Source of the DNA: Isoetes taiwanensis
Taxonomy: Eukaryota; Streptophyta; Lycopodiopsida; Isoetales; Isoetaceae
DNA: 64,000 bases
Assembly (NCBI GenBank): GCA_021234155.1
Contig: JAJEKV010000003.1
Coordinates: 16,226,386-16,290,385 of the forward strand
Direction of reading: 5' to 3'
Position 1 is the first letter of the stretch. Every line of letters starts with the position of its first letter. Shown here piece by piece: positions 1-10,900 of the stretch. A program made the position numbers and the translations under genes. The notes beneath the pieces were generated by a model that was not told the origin of the DNA, did not search any database, and was given only the letters and a program-made list of their open reading frames with translations.

Positions 1-655
1 TTGATATACTTGACAATCACGAGGCCTGACATTTCTTACGCTGTAGGAGTGTTGAGTAGGTTTATGTCTAAACCTACTGTAACTCATTGGATGGCTGCCA
101 AACGGGTTCTAAGGTACCTTAAAGGTACACTGAATTATGGGCTGAATTATGATAAATTCAGCAATTTTTTGCTGCAGGGATATTGTGATGCTGATCATGT
201 AGGATGCCTGGATGATAGGAGATCTGTAGGAGCTTATATATTCAGTTTTGGATCAGCTGCGGTAAGTTGGTTGAGCAAGAAACAGGATACAGTGTCTATA
301 AGCTCAACGAAGGCTGAATATAAGGCTTGTTCTGCAGTAGCGTGTGAAGTCATGTGGTTAGGTAAACTGCTAGCAAACTTGGGATTTGTTCAACAAGAAT
401 CAGTAACAATCTACTGTGATAACATGAGCAGTATCTATTTGACTAAAAATCCAGTATTTCACAGCAGAACGAAACACATTGCCACTCATTATCATTTTAT
501 AAGGGAAGCAGTTGAAAATGGTATTGCTGATCTAGTTCATTGCAGAACAAATCAATAAGTAGCTGATATTTTGACAAAAGGACTTTCCAGAACAAAGTTC
601 GAGGATCTCAGGCAACGTCTTGGAGTGGTCTCATCATCGAACTTTCTGAAATAGC
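1..655 (+). pseudogene. Ty1/Copia polyprotein, 3' end (RT tail and RNase H), cut by window edge
   Basis: The reading frame enters from the left edge and runs to a stop at 556-558. It shows the Copia RT-RNase H junction ([16 protein letters not shown]), the RNase H pieces DADHVGC and SSTKAEYKA, and the late YCDNMSSIYLTKNPVFHSRTKHI block. The ADILTKGLSRTKFEDLRQRLG ending that should follow lies in frame just after the stop, so a single nonsense change truncates the protein. A polypurine tract and an LTR start follow directly, which fixes orientation and family. Gag, protease and integrase lie outside the window. Function in an intact element would be cDNA synthesis and removal of the RNA strand; this copy is dead at least at this codon. 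Confidence 0.9.
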
Positions 656-680
656 CTGCAGCATCATGACGGTATTTGCA

Positions 681-890
681 CATTAAGGGGAGGATTTGTT
701 AGCATGTTAATTAATGGTGCAAATGTATCATGTACGTATTGTACATAGTATAAAAAGTAAAGTCTATGTAGGAGTTGACGTGTGGCATTTAGGATGGATA
801 AACTTTCCATTTTTGACCCTGCAGAAAGGTATTTTGGTATTTTGGACGTCCTTGAATAAAAAGATCTTTTTAGTCGGTGCTGTCATCTGC
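681..890 (+). repeat. Polypurine tract and 3' LTR start of the left-edge Copia element
   Basis: The purine run at 683-696 (TTAAGGGGAGGATT) is directly followed by TGTTAGCATG at 697, the usual place and form for the start of a 3' LTR. The LTR can be followed to roughly 880-890, where another Copia fragment begins; its true end is not certain. Confidence 0.65.
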
Positions 891-894
891 GTCT

Positions 895-1146
895 CTTCAT
901 CTCTCCTCCACTAAACTAACAGCAACGTGCAGTCTCAGTACCACTGAAGCAGAACTTAAAGCCTTGTGCACAGCAGTCCAAGAAATGCTTTGGCTTGTTC
1001 ATTTATATGAAAATTTAGGGGCCAAAGATACACCAGCCTATCTCTATTGTGACAATAACGGTGCAATTTCTCATGCTAAAGATCATAAATGGCATTATCT
1101 GATGAAACATCTCGATATCAAAGTATCTTTCATTCGATTACCCTCG
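895..1146 (+). pseudogene. Copia RNase H fragment, second family
   Basis: A short open stretch carries LSTTEAELKALCTAVQEM and YLYCDNNGAISHAKDHKWH followed by KHLDIKVSFIR, the C-terminal half of a Copia RNase H. Its sequence differs from the element at 1-655, so it is a separate truncated insertion butted against that element's LTR. No flanking LTR of its own is visible. Confidence 0.75.
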
Positions 1147-1414
1147 TTTTCAACGAATAGATGGACTTCCAGAGCTAGGGGACGTGTCCCGGGCGGTTAG
1201 CAACTGCCAGGATCTTACCATACTTAGTAGCTTGGCCTTCATGTTCCTTGCATCAGCACTGCTGTTGTGCGCATCTCCACACTAGAAGTTTCCTGAGCTC
1301 TTACCCCCTCCCCAACCCTCCCTCTTTTCTTTTTTCCCTTTGCTACTACATTGGCGTCTTGCTCCAGTTTCCTAGTTGAGTTCGTCAATATGACCTGCTT
1401 TAGTTATTACTGAA

Positions 1415-1560
1415 TTGGTTGATATGGTTATGGAGCCTTGGTGGCTTATATCAATATGGGACTGCTGGCTTATGGTTTTACAGCCTTGGTGGCTTATTTA
1501 TGGTTGGAAGTCTTGGTGGCTGTTTTATGGTCTTAAGGCCTTGGTGGCTTATGTTGGTAA
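1415..1560 (+). repeat. Imperfect tandem repeat with CCTTGGTGGCTTAT core
   Basis: The core CCTTGGTGGCTTAT or a close variant recurs at about 1436, 1484, 1512 and 1540, spaced roughly 30-50 bp. Both plus frames stay open through the array only because of its composition. No product is recognised. The interval 1147-1414 before it holds nothing I can assign. Confidence 0.6.
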
Positions 1561-1795
1561 CCTTTGGTGCCAGTGGCCCCGGGGTCTTGTCTTACTCGTG
1601 TTATTCTTTTGCAAGATTTTCAACATATCTGTAAACCCGAAAAGGCCGGTAGGCATGAGGGTTCCTTTTCTTTTCTATTGTGTATAACATCTTTTGGATG
1701 GTTGTTTATCTTTAGGGTTTCCTCGAAAACCTGAAAGGGTGAGGTTTTCATCCCGGGGATCAGCTTCTCTCTTAGAGCATGTCAGTATAGCATGT

Positions 1796-1914
1796 AGCAT
1801 GTTTCTATTTATGGAGATGCCCACAAGCATGTTTCTGTTTATGGAGATGCCCACAAGGGCCATTTTGTAGCAGCATGTTTCTGTTTATAAAGATGCCCAC
1901 AAGGGCCATTTTGT
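1796..1914 (+). repeat. Three-copy tandem repeat, about 45-bp unit
   Basis: The unit AGCATGTTTCTGTTTATGG plus AGATGCCCACAAGGGCCATTTTGT is present as a shortened copy at 1796 and two fuller copies at 1827 and 1872. Copies differ by a few substitutions only. Confidence 0.8.
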
Positions 1915-1917
1915 CAT

Positions 1918-2157
1918 ACTGGAATTATCTCTCTTTCACACTGTTCTTCACAGGGACAGGCAGCACATGGGTTGCCTCTTGTAGGCAAGCATTTTGTGGC
2001 TATGAAGCAAATATTTCACATTGTTCCTTTCACTGTTTTTCTTTCTCAGCAGTGTACGTCATCAGGAGGGGTGTTAGACTCAGGACGACGTCACACTGCT
2101 GACGTGTCATTGCACGTCTGCTGCATGGCTTTGCACGTTTGTTGCTGACATGGCAGT
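1918..2157 (+). repeat. LTR fragment related to the LTRs of the 7.3-11.4 kb Copia element
   Basis: The stretch TTGCTGACATGGCA followed, across the later insertion at 2158-3515, by ATAAGCCATAGTCATGC at about 3526 matches LTR sequence at 7380-7420 and 11290-11335. The miniature LTR element at 2158-3515 therefore landed inside an older LTR of this Copia family. Confidence 0.6.
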
Positions 2158-3515
2158 TGTTAAGAATCGGATAAAGGCAGCAAGAATCAACGAAAGAGAG
2201 CAATAGAGCAAGCAAGAAAGAACGGCTAACTTCACATTATGAATGTAGAGTACATGTACTTATAGAACAAAGCTGATTCTAACGTCTCTATCCTAACTAA
2301 CTATGCCACGTCACTGATCCTTGATGTGGCTCAAATATGGCTTACATGCATGTATCTTAACAGCCTCTCTTAAGCCATATTTGCATAGTAAAAGAAAACT
2401 ACTGCTGTAAAACATCCTCCCTTAAACGGAACGTTTACTAATGTAAGATCCTAGCTTCTAGTACATATATTCGTCCTCCTCCTCTTCATTCTCCTGATGA
2501 GAAGAGTCTTGAACTTCAATTGCAACCAAATTTCGTTCAGAAGTAAGAGAGAGCTTGGACATTTCAGTAAGAGGTGCTTCTGCAATAGTCATGCATGCCT
2601 TTGCAATCAGAAAGCTTGTTATCATGCATGACATCCTTTAGGTAACAAATCCTGGCATCATTGGTATTTTCATAGACTGATTTAAGCTGATCCCATGCTG
2701 CAGTGAAAGTCTTCAACCCTGCAATGTGATTCCCAACAGCAGGATCAAGACTCATCTTGAGCATTCATTCCCAATGCTTTTTGTGCTGATCTTCTTTGCT
2801 GCTTCATTTTTTTTTACAGTGAAACTTGGGTCTAAAACATCATCCAGACCATTGAACCCAAGTGCTCCTTGAAATAGATTTTCCATGCTGCATAATTTTC
2901 TCCTGTAAGGATGGAATTCGATTATGAGGAAGCTTCCGGCCTCCATCTTCACCAAGAAATATGCGATCTCTCCACCAGAAATAACTAATGGAGGAGCTTT
3001 GTCGACAAAGGAAGCCTCCGTCTAAATTTAGACTGCCAAGAAAAAAGCGTCTCAGAAAAGGTCTTTGAACCTATATTGGGCAAACGATTTTGCCTCAATA
3101 AACAATCACCACGTCAACCAATGGACCTCAAGCGTCCACGATTGGCCTTCTCCTCACAGATTTTGGCCTCGAAGCCAAAAATCTGGAGCCTAAATTACGC
3201 CGCACTCTGGCTGCAGCGGGAATTAGCCCGATCTTGGCCTCTGAATGGACCGCTATGAACTCCTATGCACTCCTGATCCAGCCTTCTGCCCCCTTGGGCT
3301 CTGATACCATGTTAAGAATCGGATAAAGGCAGCAAGAATCAACGAAAGAGAGCAATAGAGCAAGCAAGAAAGAACGGCTAACTTCACATTATGAATGTAG
3401 AGTACATGTACTTATAGAACAAAGCTGATTCTAACGTCTCTATCCTAACTAACTATGCCACGTCACTGATCCTTGGATGTGGCTCAAATATGGCTTACAT
3501 GCATGTATCTTAACA
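2158..3515 (-). mobile_element. Intact miniature LTR retrotransposon (TRIM-like) with gag remnant and 5-bp TSD
   Basis: LTRs lie at 2158-2362 (205 bp) and 3310-3515 (206 bp). They begin TGTTAAGA and end TCTTAACA, and differ by one inserted G as far as I can see. The target duplication GCAGT is at 2153-2157 and 3516-3520. Beside the right LTR, GGGCTCTGATACCA (3296-3309) is the reverse complement of an initiator-tRNA-Met primer site, so the element reads right to left. A purine-rich tract beside the left LTR (AAGAGAGG on the minus strand) fits the other priming site. The 0.95-kb interior holds only gag-like scraps. It therefore relied on enzymes made by a relative. Confidence 0.93.
2564..2955 (-). 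pseudogene. Copia-type gag remnant inside the miniature LTR element
   Basis: Two overlapping minus-strand pieces in different frames (2955-2752, then 2764-2564) recall the N-terminal half of Copia gag. The first has MENLFQGALGFNGLDDVLDP; the second has TAAWDQLKSVYENTNDARICY and LKDVMHDNKLSDCKGMHDYC, the tryptophan-centred helix pattern of the UBN2/gag family. A frameshift separates them. No zinc knuckle, protease, integrase or RT is present. The family assignment rests on pattern alone. Confidence 0.6.
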
Positions 3516-3824
3516 GCAGTCACATATAAGCCATAGTCATGCATGTCTTTGTTTAGTTCAGTCTCCATGTTCCCTTTTTGTAACGATCCATTTTAGCTTC
3601 ACTATGAAGGAAGGAAAGTAACTTTGGTCTTAATGGCAAAAAACCCATGTATACCTCCATAATGACAAAATAATATGAAGATTTTCTAGCTTTATCAGAC
3701 TCCAAGCATTGCCACTTTAGACACTAATGAACCATTGCTATGGCAAAGACAATACAATCAGTTGCATTTTATGCCTTTTCATATTGTATGTTGTATCCTA
3801 TGTGGAGAAGTGCAAAATCGTTAC

Positions 3825-4909
3825 CTAAGGCCTTCAGCATCTGGAGAGATTCCAAAATTTTGAAGTCGTTCAATTAGACAATTCTGAAATTGCTGCATTA
3901 TCACCCATAAATTAGAAAATATATAATCGACAGGCATGCCTCAAGGCCAAACATAGAATGGTCATTTACTGAATTTTAAGTTTTAAAAACTACATAATTC
4001 AGAATGAAAGGTTTATAACTTCTAATAGCAGACTCGTTGGAAATAGTTAGGAACGAATTAAAAGTTAGCAAAGTTAGTAGCAAAGTGCCTAATGAGTTAG
4101 GCATTTGCACCAAAATTATTCAGTTTTCAGGCATGCTATACATGTCTGCTCTATTTATGTTTTTGTGCAGTGTTGGGGAAACTATCCTGTCCAAGTCCCT
4201 AACACCATATAGGAGTGATTGCAGCTGGTCTTAAATATCACATCCATAAAATGGTGAATTTATAAATGTCTTTGGGGATTGTCCAAGTCCCTAATACCAT
4301 CTAGGAGCGATTGCAGCTGGTCTTATATATCACATCCTCTTCAGCCAATTCCCAAGTTTCAAAGATCCTTAAAATCACCAGGATATTTCCACAATTCATA
4401 TTCCTTAGTATTAATTGCCAACTTAAAAAGCAACCCCTATGTATATGGTACGTGATCAATAGTGAAATGAATTTCATGTTTTTGATATTCCTTAGTAATA
4501 ATTGCCAACTTATAATGCAATCCTTATGTACTGAATAGTGAAGTGGGCACTCTCCTTGAATGAATCGGTGTCGTCAAAGGCTAATAAATTCCTGAATTTT
4601 TGCCAGCTTGATTTTGAATTTGAATAATGAGATATTACCTGGAAAATTTTGTCTTGCCTATGAGAAAGAACATTTCGCTTGTGATGGTATTTTGACAAAG
4701 CATATGGCCTAAAAAATAGTATTATGTCAATACCTGCAGATTCTAAATTGCACAGCCATAAAGTTATTGCAAGCGTAGTTCCCATTGCCAGTTAGGACTT
4801 ACATCTCTGGAATAGGTGCATATGGGTGCTCCTTTATCCATCTATCTTTATCTCCTGCAGGCATTCCGTCTTCCATCTCTAGCAAGCCTCCGCTCACCCG
4901 CCCCTCCAT
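3825..4909 (-). CDS. DZIP1-like exons 16-18 including a 19-nt microexon
   Basis: Exon 16 (4909-4803) ends [16 protein letters not shown] in phase 2 before GTAAGT. Exon 17 (4657-4639) is 19 nt, flanked by CTCATAG and GTAATA, encodes the end of M plus QDKIFQ and returns the frame to phase 0. Exon 18 (3892-3825) reads [22 protein letters not shown], like the short E-L-G-I-x-P helix downstream of the coiled coil in DZIP1 proteins. It ends in phase 2, so at least one more exon is needed. Confidence 0.8.
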
Positions 4910-7900
4910 CTAAGCAAGAACATTTGTTGGGGCCAAGTCAGTTTATATTAAAACTTTAACAGTGTATGACACAACAGAAATTGAAAGTTTTGAGCTGATA
5001 TGGCTAGTGAGAAGACCTACTTCAGGAATCTGCAATGCAAGACATGATATGCACCGATCTAGAAGTTAGTAATATTTTCAGATACTTTTCCAATTTTATT
5101 GCCCTGTACTTGGCTCAAGCAATGTTTCTTCAGTAGTAGGCAGATCCTCCTGACGGTGTGGCAGCTGCCCAGGTGTTCATTGGCTAGGCATATGAAAGAC
5201 CAAAATTTTAAAATGGCATGGAAGGCAGTAAGAAGACCTACTTTGTTAATGTTACAATTATGAGCTAGGTATTGGCTGTCTTGATCTTTGTAAACAGATC
5301 TCCGACCTGCGGGTCAAGGGCCAAGTGATTTGATCTGAGCATTTGGAGAATGCTCAGCCTTGGGAAGAGTCTAGCATCCCAAGAGGTATTAATCCGGCTA
5401 TTGCTAGCAGTGTGCACTGTACCTTAAATAGGCAGGACATCCAAGAGGACGTGGCATCAGAAATTAGTCTGAGGCCCAGGCCGTATGTAATAGGAGTCAT
5501 GACCCCTGTCATACGCTGACCAAAACGCAGTGGGATAAAGGTACAAAGAGAGGGTAAAAGGGAGCTAGTTGAGAATATAAATACTAGAGAAGGCACCCAA
5601 GAGGGATCATCAGCTTGTGTGTGATCTCTGTGGCCTTCTCTCATTCTAGTTCTCTGCTCGGAGGGTGAATCAGAGCTGCTTTGGTTCTAAAATATGGCAA
5701 GTTCTACCCCTTTCTGTGCAGTTTGCTAAGCCTGTGGCTTAGCCAGATTATTACTTGCTGTTCGTAACAGTTATTGGGGATGTGTAATATAAGACATGTT
5801 GCGAATGATAACCCCGGTCAGTCAAAGGCTCTTAAAACACCAGAAAAATGTCCACTGATCCTTTTGAGAAACATTTTTGGTCACCGGAAACACCGGTAAA
5901 AAAAACATTTTTGGTCATAATATGAAATGAGCTGCTAGAAAGTTGTAGAATACATGTTAAAGTAGGTATGTAGAAAGGCTAACTACAATATATCATCCCA
6001 ATTTACGAGATAATGATGACTTAGCACAATCTCTGCCACTAGTATACATTCTCTAGCAATATAAAAGTTAAGTTCAGTTTCAATCATATACTCAAAAAGT
6101 ACCTCAATCGCATCTGGTGATTTTCTACATCGTTTGACAGACTTTATAGATTTCACTGACTTTATGGTCGTGACTGAGCTAGACTCGGGCATCTCATCAG
6201 ATTCTTGACTCCTGCGCAACCGGTTCCATCTTATTAAAAGACTCGTGAAATGGCAGCTCAAGGCAGCCTTGCATAAATTAGATTAACATACCCTTTGTCA
6301 ACTTCAGAAGAATCCATGTCATTTTCAATCGATTCCGTAGTTGATTCAAGACTGCCTCCACAGGATCCTTTCGTAGAATTCTATGAGAAGAAAAGCCAAT
6401 AGTAAAACTATGAAAGAAACTGTCCTGCTAAATAGTGTAAATTAAGAAAGTCCTTGCATTTGCCATTATCCAGATTGGAAAAATTTGCCATCCAATCTTT
6501 CACCAAATTGTGACAGTTCCTGATATTACTATGATTTACCATTCACTTTCCAACCTTTGCAAGCTAGAAGAAATTTGCGTAACTATAAGTTCTAAGTCCT
6601 AAAATTGCAACATATTTTGGTTTGGGAAATGAGAAATTAAAGCTTTAATGAGTATGGGACAGTATATAAAATTATCCATAGACAACGTAAAGATAAAGCC
6701 CCCTCACATCTCTAGCAGCCAAAGAGTCAAGATCACACGACCTTATGCTAATAAATAAAGGTCCATTCATGGACAATTAGGTAAAAGTCGAAGTCTTTAC
6801 TGACTGCCATGTCGGCAGCCTTCATAATTATACATGTATATGTATGTATATGTATAGTCTATATGGAATAGATATGCAAGTCTCTTGTTCTCCAACATGA
6901 TAGAGTGATTTAGTTCTCATTATTTTCCTGGAAGAGGTTGCAGGACATTTCTACTCCGTTTACCCATGCTCATAACTAGAATTTTATGATTGCCATCAAC
7001 CTATTCAATGCTGCTTGGAAAGGGGCAAAATATGCCAGGTCTTCCGAGTTGAATAAGAGAAGCACTAGCCTATCTTAAACTCCTAATATCGCCTATAAAA
7101 ATCACACAATTGTATCTGGTGAAGATGTATGGAAAAATTTGGTGAAACCTATGCTTACATACTCGGTTTGGCCACAAGCTAGATATCAGAGCCATCATTC
7201 TTTAAGATGTATGAGACTAGGGTCTGCAATGCTCTTAACAAAGTTTTTACTCAGCAAATAACTGTCAAGCTTTGGCTACCAAACTTTAACTGACTCTGAT
7301 AGAATATTTCATTCTACGTCTCATATGAGTCTCATATGATGACTAGACACTTTTGCTGACGTGGCATGTAGCACGCTTGTTGCTGACATGGCAAACCTTT
7401 ATAAACCATAGTCATGCGTATAGTTAATCATCCAGTTGGGAAGCTCAGGGAGGAATCTTCTCTCTATTTTCAATACATTGAAAACCTAAAGTCTTTCATG
7501 CCGGTTTTTGAAAAGGAGACGCAGTGCAATTGTGGACGTCAAGCTTTTTCTAGTCTTTTTCTATATTTGGAGTTTTCCAAGTTTAGCCTTATCAACTGGA
7601 GCGGATTTGGGCAGGCTTTTTAACGAGCCTATTCTTATCAAGATTCGCTGAATCAAGGTTGTGTTCTTGCATTTCTTGCAAGAATCTCGACGTAGAGGTG
7701 GTTTTACCTCAAAATTCTCAGATTGTGGCTGAAATTTGGTCTTCCTTTGGAAATTTTTCACTGATAAGGTCGGTTTTAAGAAGTCTACTCGAATGCTAAT
7801 CAGTCTTGGTGTATCTTTGCATCAGATCTGATAGTTCTTGCAGGATTCTTCAAATTCTTTTGGATCTTTGTGATCTGTATTGCAGTTTCTGCAGTCAAAT

Positions 7901-10900
7901 GGCTTCTCATACTGATCCCTGGAATCCAGTATTGGATGCAGAGAATTATTTTACATGGAGGGATGCATTTGAAACGAATTTGAATTTGAGGGATTAGGAG
8001 ATGTTTTTCTTGCTATATGGAATCCTATCAGTACAGATGATCAGAAGAAGGATATGTATGCCTTGAATCATCTTAGGGCCTGGGTCTGTACAGATTTTCA
8101 GAGGGAAGGATTTAAAACATTTACAGAAGCTTTTGCATATCTTCAAAAAACTTGTGTGCAAGAAGGAGAAGGGCCGCAAATCATGATACATAGTAAGATG
8201 GACAATCTTAGACTTGAAGATTGTACTAACATGAGGGATTACTTGCAGCAGTTCAAAGCTTTGAGAGAAAAATTCTTTGGAGCAGGAGGAAATATGGAAG
8301 AGATCACTCTTATCATGTATGTTGTGAAAGGGCTGTCAAAGGAATATCAACATATCATTGATCATTATCAAATGAAAGTTAAAATCAAGATTACATTCAA
8401 TCAACTTCAACAGAAGCTGCTGGATGCAGAATTTAATAGGAAGAGAAGAGATCACTATGAGCATGCACATTACTCTACAGCTAAGGTTTCTTTGCCTTCT
8501 AATACTTCTTCTCTTAGTTCTTCCATTAATTCTTCCACTGAATTAGCATCTAAGTCTTCATCTAGCCCTGTCACAACATCTAAAGAACCTTTTACTTGCT
8601 GGTTCTGTGGAAAGAAAGGTCATATTAAACGTGATTGCAGGAAGTTGCAACGTGAATTTGCACAGTATTCAAAAGCTCATGCTATTAAACAGGTTAAACA
8701 AGACTCGGTTCCAGCAGCCAGTTCTCCAAAGCAGGAAGCCAGTGCCAACGTGTCTCATATTTCTATTGATGATTTTGCGCTTGGGTTTCTAAATGTAGCA
8801 GCAGAGACCTTTGAAGAAGATACTTGGTTATTTGATTCTGCTGCTACTAAACATTTTGCAGGGAAACTAACACCTCATGATATTACCATAGTGAGAATGG
8901 CCGATGGCAATTTGGCCAAATCTAAAGGCAAAGGCAGTGTTAATTTTCAAACTGAAAATTCTATCACTCTTAAAATTGAGGATGTCATTCTAGTTCCTGG
9001 ATTGTTGGTGAATCTAGTGTTAGTGAATTTGACAAGAAGATGGGTTATTCTGTCTTGTTTACTGGAGGATTAGTACACATTTTGAGCAAAAATCCGTTAA
9101 CTTTTGTGGATATTCAAAAATTTGGGCCTATTGCCAAAGGTTATCTCAATGATGAAGGATTGTATATTCTTCATAAAGGGCATCATCCTTCACAACAAGT
9201 TGCGATACAATACATCATCAGTCTTCACTTTCAGCAGCAGTCCCTCAATCTCAAGAATCATTGTGGCATGCACGACTTGGCAGGCAAGTCCAAGCTTCTT
9301 ATCCTTCTCAAGCAGAATTTCGTGCCCAAACAGTTTTGGAACTCATTCATTCTGACATGTGTTATCTTCCTATTGAATCATAGGGTGGTAACAGGTACTT
9401 CATGGTTTTTGTTGATGATTTTAGTAGGTACACATGGGTGTATCCTATTAAATTTAAGTCTCAAGCCTTCTCTATATTTTTAACTTTCCGTAAGTTGGTG
9501 GAGAATGAATTTTCCGCAAGCATTAAGAGGTTGAGAACTGATAATGCCCGAGAATATCTCTCTCAAGAATTTGAAGAATATGTTCACTCCAAAGGTATAC
9601 ATAGGGAACTAATTGTTCCATATGTGCAAGAACCGAACCTTTGCAGCTTATGTTTCAAACAGGGCTCCTACTAAATCATTGGGTGCCAAGACTCCCTTTG
9701 AGGATATATATGGTGTTAAACCTGACGTGTCTCACCTCAAAGTTTTTGGTTGTTTGGCTTTTGCTACTCTACCAAGGGAAATTTTACGAAAGCGAGGAAA
9801 ACTTTCCGATCGAGCACTCAAAGTTATTTTTATTGGTTATCAAGATAATATGAAAGCTTGGAGATGTTACGATCCTGTTACCAGAAAGGTCTTTTCATCA
9901 AGAAGTATGACTTTTGTCGAAGATGCAGTTTATTCTAGTGATTTTTACCAGCCTAATGTGACGGACTATGACAAGGATATCTGCAATCAGTTTCACATTG
10001 GTGGTACTTCACAAAGTTCCACTATTACTACATCTAACATTACTACTGATCCAACAAATGTTTCTTTTGATCCAACAACTATTCCTTCTGCTGCTGTTCT
10101 TCCTTTTTCTGATTTTTCACAACCAACGGTGCCCAAACCAGCACATCCCGTTCCTCAGTTGGTTGATCCATACATTGATTTTCAGCCTATTGGTTATGAG
10201 TCTCCTGCCTCACTAGAATTTCTTTCTTCCAAGCCTCTCAATCAGGATCATTCTATTTCTGATACCTCTTCAACCTCCACTGATATGACTGTCACAGCAG
10301 ATGTTCCTCCTCGACGGTCTCAAAGGATTGCCAATCTTCCTCCTGTTAATTACTCTTGCAACTATGCTTTAATGGCACAAGTTCTTCATGATGTTGATCC
10401 TACAACTTATTCTGAGGCAGCCAGACATCCTCATTAGGTAGCAGCTATGAATGATGAGGTAACCATGCTTCAAAAGCAACAGACCTGGGAGCTGGTGCCT
10501 AAGCCTCTTGATAAGAATATTATTGGTGCCACGTGGGTTTTCCGTACTAAATATCATTCCGATGGCACTCTCTTAAAGCATAAAGCAAGATTAGTAGCAA
10601 AAGGTTACACTCAGCAAGAGGGCTTTGATTTCAATGAAGTTTTTGCACCAGTGGTTCGATTGGATACCTTAAGGGCAGTTTTGGCTCTTGCTGCACACAA
10701 AGGATGGCCACTTTATCAACTTGATTTCAAGTCTGCATTCCTGAACGGAGATTTACAAGAAGATTTATATATGCAGCAGCCACCTGGATTTAAGGACAAA
10801 CAATATCCTGATTATGTATGCAAACTTAAGAGAGTCTATATGGATTAAGACAGGCACCTCGTTGCTGGCATCTGAAAATCAATTCCTTTCTTATTTCTAT

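Noticed and set aside
1415-1687. Two Trp/Gly-rich open frames
   Set aside because: Produced by the CCTTGGTGGCTTAT tandem repeat in two frames.
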